This document shows positions 55,562 to 64,000 of a DNA stretch of 64,000 bases, piece after piece. Source of the stretch: Dechloromonas sp. TW-R-39-2 (GTDB taxonomy: Bacteria > Pseudomonadota > Gammaproteobacteria > Burkholderiales > Rhodocyclaceae); the NCBI RefSeq assembly GCF_016864195.1, contig NZ_CP045202.1, positions 744,001 to 808,000 of the forward strand, in the 5' to 3' direction. The notes beneath the pieces are model-generated. The model was not told the origin of the DNA. It did no database searches and worked only from the letters and a program-made list of their open reading frames with translations. How positions within the stretch are numbered: position 1 is the first letter of the stretch; each line of letters begins with the position of its first letter. The translations under genes were made by a program, and so were the position numbers.

Positions 55562-55581
55562 TTTCGTCTCCATGGGGTGAG

Positions 55582-57123
55582 TTAAGGGCAATCGATAATC
55601 ATCAACGAAATATCATCGGCCGCAACGCCTCCTTCGAGGTGGCGGGTCAAGGCTGATTCAATGTGGCTGAAGCGGGTAATCGGTGAGGTGTTGGCCGCCG
55701 CGGCGGCCAGTCCTTGTGCGCCGAACTGGATGCCTTCCTTGTTGGCGGCCTCCAGCAGACCGTCGGAACAGAGTACCAGCTGACTTTCCTTTTCCCAGGA
55801 AAACTGAACCGGTTTGCATTCGATGAAGTCATTATCGACAATCCCGAGCGCCAGGTTCTCTGAAGGGAAAATCCGGGTAGTCCGCCCCCAGCGGTCAAAC
55901 ATGAAGGCTTCGGGTGTTCCGCCCACCCAGATTTCACCATTTGACTGAACCTCGTCCAGACATAGCAAAGTGGCCGCAACAAACCGGCCAAGCGGCATCG
56001 ATTCTTTCAGTTGAAGGTTGAGTTCCTGAATGATTTCCTTGACCGAGCGGTTCAGCTTGGTCATGCGGTAAAACAGGGCCAGCACGGGCAGTACGCTGAT
56101 GGCGGCAGTCAGACCATGCCCTGTGGCATCGGCGAGCAGTGCATAGAAACGTCCTTCAGGCGACCGGCTGGCGGCCACGACGTCACCGCTGAAATTTTCA
56201 GCAGGGATGACTTTGTAGTGCAAACGCGAATCCTGCAGCCCTTTGCGGTGGAGTTGTTGCTCCATCAGGCGCATCGCCAGTTGCTGCTCCGACTGGTTCT
56301 GGTCGTAATAGGCTTGCAGCAACCCGGCATTTTCACGCAATTTTTGTTGGGCGGCCTTTTGCTCTGAAATGTCGCGTACGACCCCGATGAACATCCGCTT
56401 GTTTTCCAGCAGGACTTCCGTAACTCCGAGCGTGACCGGGAAGCGCTCTCCATTTTTGCGAAGCGCTTCTACTTCACGTTCCTGGCCAATGATTTTGGCT
56501 GGTTTGCCACCCATGTAATTGCTCAGGTAGCCGTCGTGTTCACTGTGGTACGGCTCAGGCATCAGCATCTTGATGTTCTGACCCAGCAATTCATCCGAGC
56601 GCCAGCCGAAAATACGTTCTGCAGCACGGTTGACTGAGGCAATCAGTCCCAACTCATTGATCGTGATGATGGCGTCGATCACATTGTCTGAAATTGCCTG
56701 AACGCGGCGCAAGGAATCGATCGACTCCTGCTGCATGCCGAGCGCTCGCTGCATTGAGCGCAACTTGGCTTCAAGAACGACAAAATTGATCGGTTTGGTC
56801 AGATAGTCATCTGCGCCGGAATCCAGCCCTTCGACCAGATTTTCGTCACGGTTGAGTGCCGAGAGGAAAATGATCGGTGTCCATCGCTCGGTACTGGTTG
56901 CCTTGATGCGCCGAGCTGCTTCGAAGCCATCCATGATCGGCATCATGATGTCCAGCAGGACAATATCCGGGGCATCGTGTTCAAAGCGGTGGACAGCCTC
57001 TTCGCCATTTTCTGCAAGAATGACTTCATGCCCGAGTTTTTTCAGGAAAACCTGAAGAATGTGCAGATTGGTCCGGTTGTCATCGACAGCCAGAACTTTC
57101 ATTTTTGTAAAATTAGCAGCCAT
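55582..57123 (-). CDS. response regulator with PAS and PP2C (SpoIIE-type) phosphatase
   Basis: A 513-residue cytoplasmic protein in three parts. A receiver domain covers residues 1-125, with Asp58 as phosphoacceptor and Lys110 conserved. A PAS domain lies at about 140-260 (DAIITINELGLIASVNRAAERIFGW). A PP2C-like serine phosphatase lies at about 305-513, with metal-ligand motifs FSGDVVAA, LLADATGHG and the final AADDISLMI. The second Asp of the usual GDxxD is Ala, a variant seen in this receiver-linked subfamily. Such proteins dephosphorylate STAS anti-anti-sigma factors on a two-component signal. No STAS gene is in the window. M1 and M8 are both possible starts; neither has a strong ribosome-binding site. 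Confidence 0.92.
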   Translation of the reverse strand: MAANFTKMKVLAVDDNRTNLHILQVFLKKLGHEVILAENGEEAVHRFEHDAPDIVLLDIMMPIMDGFEAARRIKATSTERWTPIIFLSALNRDENLVEGLDSGADDYLTKPINFVVLEAKLRSMQRALGMQQESIDSLRRVQAISDNVIDAIITINELGLIASVNRAAERIFGWRSDELLGQNIKMLMPEPYHSEHDGYLSNYMGGKPAKIIGQEREVEALRKNGERFPVTLGVTEVLLENKRMFIGVVRDISEQKAAQQKLRENAGLLQAYYDQNQSEQQLAMRLMEQQLHRKGLQDSRLHYKVIPAENFSGDVVAASRSPEGRFYALLADATGHGLTAAISVLPVLALFYRMTKLNRSVKEIIQELNLQLKESMPLGRFVAATLLCLDEVQSNGEIWVGGTPEAFMFDRWGRTTRIFPSENLALGIVDNDFIECKPVQFSWEKESQLVLCSDGLLEAANKEGIQFGAQGLAAAAANTSPITRFSHIESALTRHLEGGVAADDISLMIIDCP

Positions 57124-57138
57124 GATCGACAGTTGGTT

Positions 57139-58047
57139 TTAGTTTTCGTTATCGCTACAAGTAATGGTGGCAATCGCAACGTTGCCGCACCCCTGGTACT
57201 GGATGCTCGAAAAACTGAGCAGTCGAGCCAGGGCAATACCACGACCATTCGGGTCAAAAGCACGCGCAGGGTCAATTTCAAGAAAGTTTTGCCAGGGGAA
57301 GCCTTTGCCCTGGTCAGAAACAGTCAGGGTGATCCCGGTGTTATCTCTCTGGAAATTGAGAATGACTCGCTTGTCCTTGTTTTCCGGCAGGGTGCTGCGG
57401 CGCTCTATTTCGGTTTTCCAGCCATCCGTTCGTTTGAGTTCGGATTTTTCTTCGTAGCTCAAGCCGAGATTGCCGTGTTCAACCCCGTTGACCAGTAATT
57501 CCGATATTCCGAGCACGGCGTTATCCGGGTTGGGACAAGCCTGGGCGATAAAGGAGGCCAGTTGGCCCGCTTCTTCGATTGTCCGGATGGAAAATTCGCC
57601 CTGGTCGAGGAATTGCAGGGTGTTGATATGCTGGTTTAATGCCAGGCGCAGCGATTCGTGCACCTCGGCTTCGGCAAGTGCGGCATGCACAATCGCCAGC
57701 AAAGCGTCGCGACGATACGGTTTGGTCAGGTAATAGTAAGCGCCAGCTTCAAGCCCCTCACGAATCTGTCCGGCAGAAATAGCGGCGGTCTGGAGAATGA
57801 TCGGTGTACCGGCCAAGCGTGGGTCGGCCTTGATGTGGCGGAGCAGCGCAATGCCATCCATGCCCGGCATCATGCGATCAAGCAGAATGACGTTGAACCG
57901 GCTATCCGGTTCCTGCAGCAATGCCCAAGCCGCTTCTCCACTATTTGCCGCACGAACAGAAAATGACGGCTCGGCTTCGAAATATTCGGTCAATATTTCA
58001 AGATTGAGCGCTTCGTCATCGACAATCAAGATGCGCACGTCACTCAT
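57139..58047 (-). CDS. response regulator with RsbW-like HATPase domain
   Basis: A 302-residue protein. Residues 1-125 are a receiver domain (acidic pocket Asp10/Asp11, phosphoacceptor Asp57, Lys109). Residues about 165-300 form a GHKL ATPase of the anti-sigma/RsbW type, with N-box ELLVNGVEHGN, G1 DQGKGF and G2 NGRGIAL; there is no HisKA domain, so it is not a histidine kinase. RsbW-type domains phosphorylate STAS proteins or bind sigma factors. The start overlaps the histidine kinase gene by 8 bases and it ends 15 bases before the PP2C protein: kinase-like and phosphatase arms of one switch, each under a receiver domain. Confidence 0.92.
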   Translation of the reverse strand: MSDVRILIVDDEALNLEILTEYFEAEPSFSVRAANSGEAAWALLQEPDSRFNVILLDRMMPGMDGIALLRHIKADPRLAGTPIILQTAAISAGQIREGLEAGAYYYLTKPYRRDALLAIVHAALAEAEVHESLRLALNQHINTLQFLDQGEFSIRTIEEAGQLASFIAQACPNPDNAVLGISELLVNGVEHGNLGLSYEEKSELKRTDGWKTEIERRSTLPENKDKRVILNFQRDNTGITLTVSDQGKGFPWQNFLEIDPARAFDPNGRGIALARLLSFSSIQYQGCGNVAIATITCSDNEN

Positions 58048-61000
58048 GCGATTCGACCTTTACTGTCCCATTGTTGAGCGGCAGGGTGACGGTGAAGCAT
58101 GCGCCGCCCCCGACATTGTTTGTGGCAACAATCGTACCACGGTGCTGTAAAACAATTGCCCTGGTGATGGCCAAACCCAGGCCTGTTCCACCCGCCCCGT
58201 TTTTGGTCGTGCTGCTCTGAACAAATTTGTCAAAGATGCTTTCCAGCTCTTCTTCCGGTACGCCTACGCCATCATCGATGAACTGTATGGCGATGGCAGC
58301 TTCGACGCCTCGGTCTTCGCTGCGTCGTCCCGTGGCCAGTACGGCAGAATCAAGGGCGATCTTGATCTGGCCGCCGTCAGGAGAAAACTTGATGGCATTC
58401 GATAGCAGGTTGTAGATCACTTGGGTAATCCGGTTTGGATCAGCCATGATTTCGGTTTGCGGCAGTTTGCCTTCCAGCGTCAGGGTTTGCCGGTGTGCCA
58501 GTAGTAAGGGTTCAAGTTGCGCCTCCACTTGCTGCAGCAATTGCATCACTTCTGTTTTTTCGAGCGACAGTTCCATGCGCCCGGCTTCAAGCTTCGACAG
58601 ATCAAGCAATTCGTTAATCAGGCCCAGCAGGCGCTGTGCACTTTGCTCAATGCGCTGGAAGTACTGAAGCAGCTTGGCTTCTCCGCCACTTCCTGCGCGC
58701 TCCGTGCCGAGTTCGGAAAAGCTGAGGATCGCATGCATCGGTGTCCTCAGTTCATGCGACATATTGGCCAGGAACTCCGACTTTGCCTGGCTGGCAGCCT
58801 GTGCCTGGTGCAGAGCTTCGGCCAGCCGTGCGGTGCGTTCGGTGACCAGTTCCTGCAGATGGTTGCGGTGCTGGAGCAGTTCTTCATCGGTTTGCCGGCG
58901 TTTGGTGATGTCGGTATAAATGGTGACAAAGCCGCCATCGGGCAACGGAGCGCCACGAACCTCGATCGTCTTGCCATTGGGCCGGGTTCTTTCGAAGCAG
59001 TGCGGCTCCGGGTTGCGGGCCTTGGCGACGATTTCGGCGGCAATGATCTCCGGGTCGCCCGGACCGTATTCCCCGCGTCTGGCATTGAACAGGGCAACTT
59101 CGTGCAATGTCGGGGTCTTGCCGGCGAACAGCTCATCCGGGAAGTCGAGCACGCTCTTCAGCGCACTGTTGGCCATTGAGAAGTTGAGCTCGGCATCGAT
59201 CATCGAAACACCTCCCGGAATATGTTCCAACACGGTTTGCAGTAGCTCGTGTTTTTGCCGCAAGTTGTGTTCTGCACGTTTTTGCTCGGTAATATCGATC
59301 GCCGTGCCCAGGTAGCCTATCGTTTCTCCGCTGGTCCCACGTTGTGCTGTGACGACCAGGCTGACTGTCAGGCAAGCCCCGTCCTTGCGGATATAAGTCC
59401 ATTCACGTTGCTCAGCCCCGTTGATCTGAGGCAGCGTTGTAAATGTTGCGAAGCCGAAAATTTCCTGTCGGAATTGATGACTCAACTCTTCGGCGCGAGC
59501 CGTAACTTCAGCTTCTTGGTGAATGACTGCCGGGGTCAGGCGGCCGACCATTTCTGCGGCTGTGTAACCCAGCATTTTTTCGGCACCGCGATTGAATACG
59601 GTAATCAAACCCTGCGGGTCGGTGGCGATGATGGCGATTTCGGTTGCCGCATCGAGTACCGACTGTTTCAGATGGTCCGCGGCCTGGATGGCTGACTCTG
59701 CCCGCCGCAGTTCCGTCATGTCGGTCAGTGTGCTGATCAGGAGCGGGTGTCCTTCCGGCCCCTGGGCGCGTGCGGTGTGTGCGACGATCAGGCGGGTGTC
59801 GCCATTTTCCAGATAAAGGCGGAACTCCAGCGGATTGCTGCGCCCGGTGCTGAGTGTGCGCTCGCTGCTGCTCAACAACAGTCGCTGATCTTCTGCTGGA
59901 ATATTGCCGATCGTCGGCCAGTGGCGCCCCAGCAACTCGCTTTCGGCGCAACCGAAAAGGCGGCAGCAGGCATGGTTGACCATCAGCAGGCTATGGCGTT
60001 CATCCTGAACGAAAACAGGCAAGGGAATGGCTGCAACTGAGGTGCTGAGCAAGCCGCGCAGGCGTTCAAGGCGTGCTTCAACCTGCTTGTTTTCGGTGAT
60101 GTCGGAGACTGAGCCAGCCAGCCTGATGGGATGTCCATGCTGATTGCGCAAGGCTTCTCCACGCACCCGAACCCAGGTTATTTCGCCGCCTTGTTTGTGA
60201 ATGCGCAGTTCGACATCGTACGGGGCGTTGGTCTTGAGGTGGCGGCGTAGGGCCGAGCGTTGCAGAGCGAGATCTTCCGGAATGATGCTGGCCAGGTAAG
60301 GGCCAATGTTGTCAGGTGCTGTTTCTTCGCTGAAACCGAATATCTGCGCCATGCGGGGGCTGATGTAGTCCTGATGGGTTTGCAGATTCTGGTCCCATAT
60401 GCCGTCGTTGCTTGCGGCCATGGCCAGGCGTAAACGTTCCTCGGATGCGCTTAATTCACCGGTCAGTTGATTGGCGTAGCGCAGCGCACGTTCGCGGTGG
60501 GTGGTCAGGTAGAAAACCAGTAGTGCCAGCAAACTGCTGCCGATCAGTCCACCGACCAGAATAAGGCTGGCGGGGTTGAGCGCACTGTGCTTGCTTTCAT
60601 CGTGACGCGGTCGGTAACTGAGAATCCAGTTGCGGCCGCCGAAGTCGATTTCGTGGTGGAAAGTCGGGCTGTCCGGCGAGGGTTTTAGCTCCGGGTCGGA
60701 GTCATAGATCAGCGTTGGCGAGGTGGCTGTGTTTTGCAGGCTGCTCAGGTTTTCATCAAAAATCTGCAGGGAGAAGCGGGAGTTGCCTCCCTTTTGCAGG
60801 GCACTCAGGAATTCATCGGTCCGATAGGCCGTCAGGACGAGTCCGGAAAAGGCTTGTTGTCGTTCCTGCACATTGTTCAACGGCATGCCCTGGTGATAAA
60901 GCGTATGCACCAGAAGAAATCCTGGACGCCGGCTGCCCTTGTCGAACAGCAGCACAATCGGCCCGGACATGGCGACATCGCGCCTGGCGATTGCATTCTC

Positions 61001-61543
61001 GATCGCTTGGCGGCGTGTGGTTTCAGAGAGCAGGTTGAAGCCGATACTGCCGCGCAGCATGTTGTTGTCCGGGGCAATGAACGTGACCGGCGTCAGGACA
61101 TCGCCGTCAATCGCCGGGAAAATGCTGAAATCGCTGCGGTCGACCTGGCGCCGGGTGTCGGAAACAAAGCGCTCCAGTTCGGCAGGGCGGACGGCCGGGG
61201 CATAAGCGAAGGCGAAAAGGCCGGACAGGTTGCTGCCGAGGTTGATTTCCTGGGTATAGCGGCGCCAGCTTTTGAGATCCTGGCCGGGAGTGGTTGAGGC
61301 AAACGCTTGAAGCGAGCGCAGGAAATGGGCGTGGAGGTGCAGCCGTTCGCGGATTTCCGCAGTAATGGCCGCACTTTCCTGATTATGCGTTTCGTTCAGG
61401 TTGTCGGCTTGTACCTGCAGTTGCCACTGCCATCCGGCCCAGGTGGCGATCACCAGCGCACCAAAAATGATCGACGGCAATATCCAGCGGAAAAACCGGG
61501 TATTGCGGCTGTTCAGATGAGGCGTGGGATCGATTATGGGCAT
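58040..61543 (-). CDS. CHASE-PAS(x4) sensor histidine kinase
   Basis: A 1167-residue inner-membrane sensor. TM1 (about 20-42) and TM2 (about 326-347) flank a periplasmic CHASE domain (about 60-310), which in related proteins binds small molecules. Four PAS domains follow (about 365-485, 495-612, 628-752, 762-880), then a coiled coil, a HisKA domain with phospho-His930 (NMSHELRTP) and a HATPase domain (about 1035-1157: N-box NLLSNAIKFS, G1 DDGVGV, G2 GTGLGL). No receiver is fused, so the two adjacent receiver proteins are its likely targets. The ligand is unknown. Confidence 0.94.
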   Translation of the reverse strand: MPIIDPTPHLNSRNTRFFRWILPSIIFGALVIATWAGWQWQLQVQADNLNETHNQESAAITAEIRERLHLHAHFLRSLQAFASTTPGQDLKSWRRYTQEINLGSNLSGLFAFAYAPAVRPAELERFVSDTRRQVDRSDFSIFPAIDGDVLTPVTFIAPDNNMLRGSIGFNLLSETTRRQAIENAIARRDVAMSGPIVLLFDKGSRRPGFLLVHTLYHQGMPLNNVQERQQAFSGLVLTAYRTDEFLSALQKGGNSRFSLQIFDENLSSLQNTATSPTLIYDSDPELKPSPDSPTFHHEIDFGGRNWILSYRPRHDESKHSALNPASLILVGGLIGSSLLALLVFYLTTHRERALRYANQLTGELSASEERLRLAMAASNDGIWDQNLQTHQDYISPRMAQIFGFSEETAPDNIGPYLASIIPEDLALQRSALRRHLKTNAPYDVELRIHKQGGEITWVRVRGEALRNQHGHPIRLAGSVSDITENKQVEARLERLRGLLSTSVAAIPLPVFVQDERHSLLMVNHACCRLFGCAESELLGRHWPTIGNIPAEDQRLLLSSSERTLSTGRSNPLEFRLYLENGDTRLIVAHTARAQGPEGHPLLISTLTDMTELRRAESAIQAADHLKQSVLDAATEIAIIATDPQGLITVFNRGAEKMLGYTAAEMVGRLTPAVIHQEAEVTARAEELSHQFRQEIFGFATFTTLPQINGAEQREWTYIRKDGACLTVSLVVTAQRGTSGETIGYLGTAIDITEQKRAEHNLRQKHELLQTVLEHIPGGVSMIDAELNFSMANSALKSVLDFPDELFAGKTPTLHEVALFNARRGEYGPGDPEIIAAEIVAKARNPEPHCFERTRPNGKTIEVRGAPLPDGGFVTIYTDITKRRQTDEELLQHRNHLQELVTERTARLAEALHQAQAASQAKSEFLANMSHELRTPMHAILSFSELGTERAGSGGEAKLLQYFQRIEQSAQRLLGLINELLDLSKLEAGRMELSLEKTEVMQLLQQVEAQLEPLLLAHRQTLTLEGKLPQTEIMADPNRITQVIYNLLSNAIKFSPDGGQIKIALDSAVLATGRRSEDRGVEAAIAIQFIDDGVGVPEEELESIFDKFVQSSTTKNGAGGTGLGLAITRAIVLQHRGTIVATNNVGGGACFTVTLPLNNGTVKVESHE

Positions 61544-61567
61544 AAGCCATTCAGTATAAAACTAAAG

Positions 61568-63388
61568 TTATAGTTTTTCCGGCTCTGCCATATTGCCGTT
61601 TTCCTGTTGCTGCAAAGTCCACATTCGGGCGTAGCTGCCGGCTGCAGCAAGGAGCGCTTGGTGCGTGCCGCGTTCGATGATGTGGCCCTCGTGCATGACC
61701 AGGATTTCATTGGCGTTCATCACGGTCGACAGTCGATGAGCGATGGTTAATGTGGTGCGGCCGATCGCCGCCTGTTCGAGTTGGCTTTGAATAGCTCTTT
61801 CCGTGCCTGAATCGAGCGCCGAGGTTGCTTCGTCGAAAATCAGGATAGGCGGGTTTTTGAGCAGGGCGCGAGCAATGGCGACACGCTGCTTTTCGCCACC
61901 GGACAGTTTCAGGCCACGTTCTCCGACACGGGTTTCATATTTCTGCGGCAGGGTTTCAATGAAATCGTGCAATTGTGCGGCGCGGGCGGCTGCGAAGACT
62001 TCCTCCCTGCTGGCTTCCGGACGTCCGTAATTGATGTTGTAGAAAATGCTGTCATTGAACAGCACGGTGTCTTGCGGCACGATGCCGATGGCGGCGCGCA
62101 AGCTGCTTTGTTTCAGCGTCCGCAGGTCGTGGCCGTTGATTCGGACAGAGCCGCCGGTGACATCGTAGAAACGGTAAAGCAGGCGCGAAAGCGTCGATTT
62201 CCCGGCGCCGGAGTGGCCGACTACGGCAACGGCCTTGCCCGGCGGGATGGCGAAGCTGAGGTTCTTGAGAATCAGCCTTTCCGGGTCGTAGGCGAAGTCG
62301 ACCGTGTCAAAGTTGACTTGCAGCGGCCCATTCGGCAAATCGCGCGCATCGGGGGCGTCGGCAATTTCGCGGTTTTCCTGCATCAACTTGAACATGCGCT
62401 CGATGTCGGTCATCGCTTGACGGATTTCGCGATAAACCACGCCGAGAAAATTGAGCGGAATGTAAAGCTGGATCAGGAAGGCATTGACCAGCACCAGGTC
62501 GCCGATAGTCATTGTGCCGTCTACTACCCCGCTGGCAGCGCGCCACATCATGGCCGTCACGCCGAGCACGATGATCATCTGCTGGCCGAGATTGAGGAAG
62601 GCGAGGGTGGTCTGGCTGCGCGTCGCGGCATCTTCCCACTTGATCAACTGTTCGTCGTAACGGCGGGCTTCCCAGGCTTCGTTGTTGAAGTATTTGACCG
62701 TTTCGTAGTTGAGCAGGCTGTCGACCGCGCGAGTGTTGGCGGCCGAGTCGTTTTCATTCACCGCCCGACGGATGTCGATGCGCCAGTTGCTGACCTTGAC
62801 GGTAAAGACAATGTAGCTGACCAGAGAGACCAGCGTGATGATGACAAAACCGAGATCGTATTTGACGAACAGGATGCCGAGTACCAGGCCGATTTCAACC
62901 AGCGTCGGGAGAATCGAATAGAGCGTGTAGGAAATCAGGCTGGAGATCGAGCGGGTGCCGCGTTCGACATCGCGCGAGACGCCGCCGGTCTGGCGTTCAA
63001 GATGAAAGCGCAGGCTCAGCGAGTGCAGATGGCGGAAAACTTCCAGCGCAACCTGGCGCACAGCGCGCTGGGTGACGCGGGCGAAGAGGATTTCGCGTAG
63101 TTCGGTGAACAGGCCGGTTGAAAAGCGCAATGCGCCATAAAGCAGGAGCAGCAGAATGGGCATGGCCAGGGCTTGCTGCGGGCCTGACAGTTCGTCGATC
63201 ATCCCCTTGAAAACCATCGGCACGCCAACATTGGCGACTTTGGCGGCCACCAGGCAGCTCAAGGCAGCCAAAACCCGCAAGCGATAGCGCCAGAGATAGG
63301 GGAACAGGGTCTTGAGGGTCAGCCAGACATGGGTTTCCGGCAGAGGCTGGCCGGCAGGCGGCTTGGGCAGGGCGGTCGAGCGACGCAT
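61568..63388 (-). CDS. ATM1/HMT1-type half ABC exporter
   Basis: A 606-residue half transporter: six transmembrane helices (about 35-325) fused to a nucleotide-binding domain. Walker A is GHSGAGKS (391-398), the signature LSGGEKQ (495-501), Walker B ILIFDEA and the H-loop His551. The NYETVKYFNNE motif (about 227-237) after TM4 is diagnostic of the ATM1 family, which exports glutathione-linked sulfur or metal species. It acts as a homodimer. It lies 24 bases upstream of the histidine kinase on the same strand, so the two may share a transcript. Confidence 0.95.
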   Translation of the reverse strand: MRRSTALPKPPAGQPLPETHVWLTLKTLFPYLWRYRLRVLAALSCLVAAKVANVGVPMVFKGMIDELSGPQQALAMPILLLLLYGALRFSTGLFTELREILFARVTQRAVRQVALEVFRHLHSLSLRFHLERQTGGVSRDVERGTRSISSLISYTLYSILPTLVEIGLVLGILFVKYDLGFVIITLVSLVSYIVFTVKVSNWRIDIRRAVNENDSAANTRAVDSLLNYETVKYFNNEAWEARRYDEQLIKWEDAATRSQTTLAFLNLGQQMIIVLGVTAMMWRAASGVVDGTMTIGDLVLVNAFLIQLYIPLNFLGVVYREIRQAMTDIERMFKLMQENREIADAPDARDLPNGPLQVNFDTVDFAYDPERLILKNLSFAIPPGKAVAVVGHSGAGKSTLSRLLYRFYDVTGGSVRINGHDLRTLKQSSLRAAIGIVPQDTVLFNDSIFYNINYGRPEASREEVFAAARAAQLHDFIETLPQKYETRVGERGLKLSGGEKQRVAIARALLKNPPILIFDEATSALDSGTERAIQSQLEQAAIGRTTLTIAHRLSTVMNANEILVMHEGHIIERGTHQALLAAAGSYARMWTLQQQENGNMAEPEKL

Positions 63389-63419
63389 CGGGGTATTGCC
63401 TTTTGTTATGGTGTTTTCG

Positions 63420-63467
63420 CCAGTATATGAAAACTGGCCTGATTCCGGGAAAATCAGGCTTTATTTG
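63420..63467 (+). terminator. tandem hairpins with T-rich tail in the yciA 5' region
   Basis: CCAGT/ACTGG (63420-63424 with 63433-63437) is followed by an 8-bp perfect stem, GCCTGATT (63437-63444) with AATCAGGC (63452-63459), and then TTTATTT. On the plus strand this reads as an intrinsic terminator, yet no rightward gene lies upstream. It falls between the divergent starts of the ABC exporter and yciA, so it is either a leader attenuator of yciA or an operator for either gene. TTGTTA (63403) - 17 - TATGAA (63426) is a weak possible promoter. Confidence 0.4.
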
Positions 63468-63481
63468 AATTCGGGCATCCC

Positions 63482-63880
63482 ATGACTGTCGACCGCATCA
63501 ATCTTCCTAACAAGCACTCCACGCTGCGTGTCGTTCCGATGCCGGCCGATCTCAATCAGAACGGCGATGTTTTTGGCGGCTGGGTGATGGCCCAGGTTGA
63601 CGTGGCCGGCGCCATTCCAGCCATGCGTCGTGCCCGTGGCCGGGTAGCAACGGTCTCGGTCAATTCCTTCCTGTTCAAACAGCCGGTTTCCGTCGGTGAT
63701 GTGGTCAGTCTTTATGCCGAAATCGTGCGTATCGGAAAGACGTCGATCACGGTCAATGTCGAGGTCTATGCCGAGCGCAACTACGCCAATCCGATCACGG
63801 TCAAGGTGACGGAGGCGCAACTGACCTATGTGGCAATTGATATTGATGGAAACAAGCGTGAGGTTCCAGCCGAAAAATAG
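63482..63880 (+). CDS. yciA: acyl-CoA thioesterase, YciA type
   Basis: A 132-residue hot-dog-fold thioesterase that hydrolyses acyl-CoA esters to free acid and CoA. The family markers are PADLNQNGDVFGGWVMAQVD (about residues 21-40), with the catalytic Asp and the helix capping motif, and TVSVNSFLFKQPVSVGDVV (about 57-75). It is probably a hexamer in the cytoplasm. The ribosome-binding site is weak. It is divergent from the ABC exporter. Confidence 0.95.
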   Translation: MTVDRINLPNKHSTLRVVPMPADLNQNGDVFGGWVMAQVDVAGAIPAMRRARGRVATVSVNSFLFKQPVSVGDVVSLYAEIVRIGKTSITVNVEVYAERNYANPITVKVTEAQLTYVAIDIDGNKREVPAEK

Positions 63881-63940
63881 GCAGAAATGACATAAAATCA
63901 CGCAGTTAATAAATTGGCCCGCCGTTGATGGAGCGAAGTG

Positions 63941-64000
63941 ATGAATAAAATGACCTTGCGTACCCTGCCTGCCCTGATCCTGATTGCTTTCTCCGGCGCC
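63941..64000 (+). CDS. start of a secreted-protein gene, cut by the window end
   Basis: Only the first 20 codons are visible. They read MNKMTLRTLPALILIAFSGA, a clear signal-peptide start, after a GGAG ribosome-binding site 8-11 bases upstream. The mature protein is outside the window, so no function can be given. Confidence 0.7.
   Translation, partial: MNKMTLRTLPALILIAFSGA

Overview
The window looks like a chromosomal segment of a betaproteobacterium, probably of the Rhodocyclales (Dechloromonas/Azonexus-like). This placement is inferred from the protein sequences, the dacA-dat-ybeD-lipB-lipA order, the order tRNA-Tyr/Gly/Thr-tuf-tRNA-Trp-secE-nusG, and moderately high GC. No integrase, insertion sequence, CRISPR array or phage gene was seen. 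No intergenic gap exceeds about 300 bases.

Positions 1-19,700 hold housekeeping and accessory genes: the 3' end of a CoA-transferase gene, two small proline-rich envelope proteins, a response-regulator diguanylate cyclase, the leftward dacA-dat-ybeD-lipB-lipA operon (cell wall and lipoate), a NhaR-type regulator divergent from htpX, and a tightly overlapped rightward heavy-metal RND efflux operon that ends in an atypical PII-like gene. A leftward lgt-VOC-hypothetical group and ilvD with an overlapping LysE-type exporter follow, then a small cytochrome c.

Positions 20,150-52,460 are one almost uninterrupted block of the gene-expression machinery: tRNA-Tyr-Gly-Thr, tuf copy 1, tRNA-Trp, secE-nusG, rplKAJL-rpoBC, the str operon (rpsL, rpsG, fusA, tuf copy 2), the S10 operon (rpsJ to rpsQ), the spc operon (rplN to rpmJ, with secY and infA) and the alpha operon (rpsM, rpsK, rpsD, rpoA, rplQ). 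The genes are ordinary. The junctions are not: several carry hairpins that behave like terminators or processing sites, and at three of them sigma-70-like promoter elements lie inside the hairpin.

Positions 52,459-63,388 are a leftward run: an ATM1-type ABC transporter, a CHASE/4xPAS histidine kinase, a REC-HATPase protein, a REC-PAS-PP2C protein, then a glutamate/aspartate ABC transporter (gltI, gltJ, gltK, gltL). The last gene, gltL, appears to lack any AUG/GUG/UUG start at its expected position and probably starts at AUA or AUU. A yciA thioesterase gene and the first 20 codons of a secreted-protein gene close the window on the plus strand. The main candidates for new biology are the PII-like gene in the RND operon, the split partner-switching/two-component module next to the glutamate transporter, the non-AUG start of gltL, and the promoter-in-terminator junctions.
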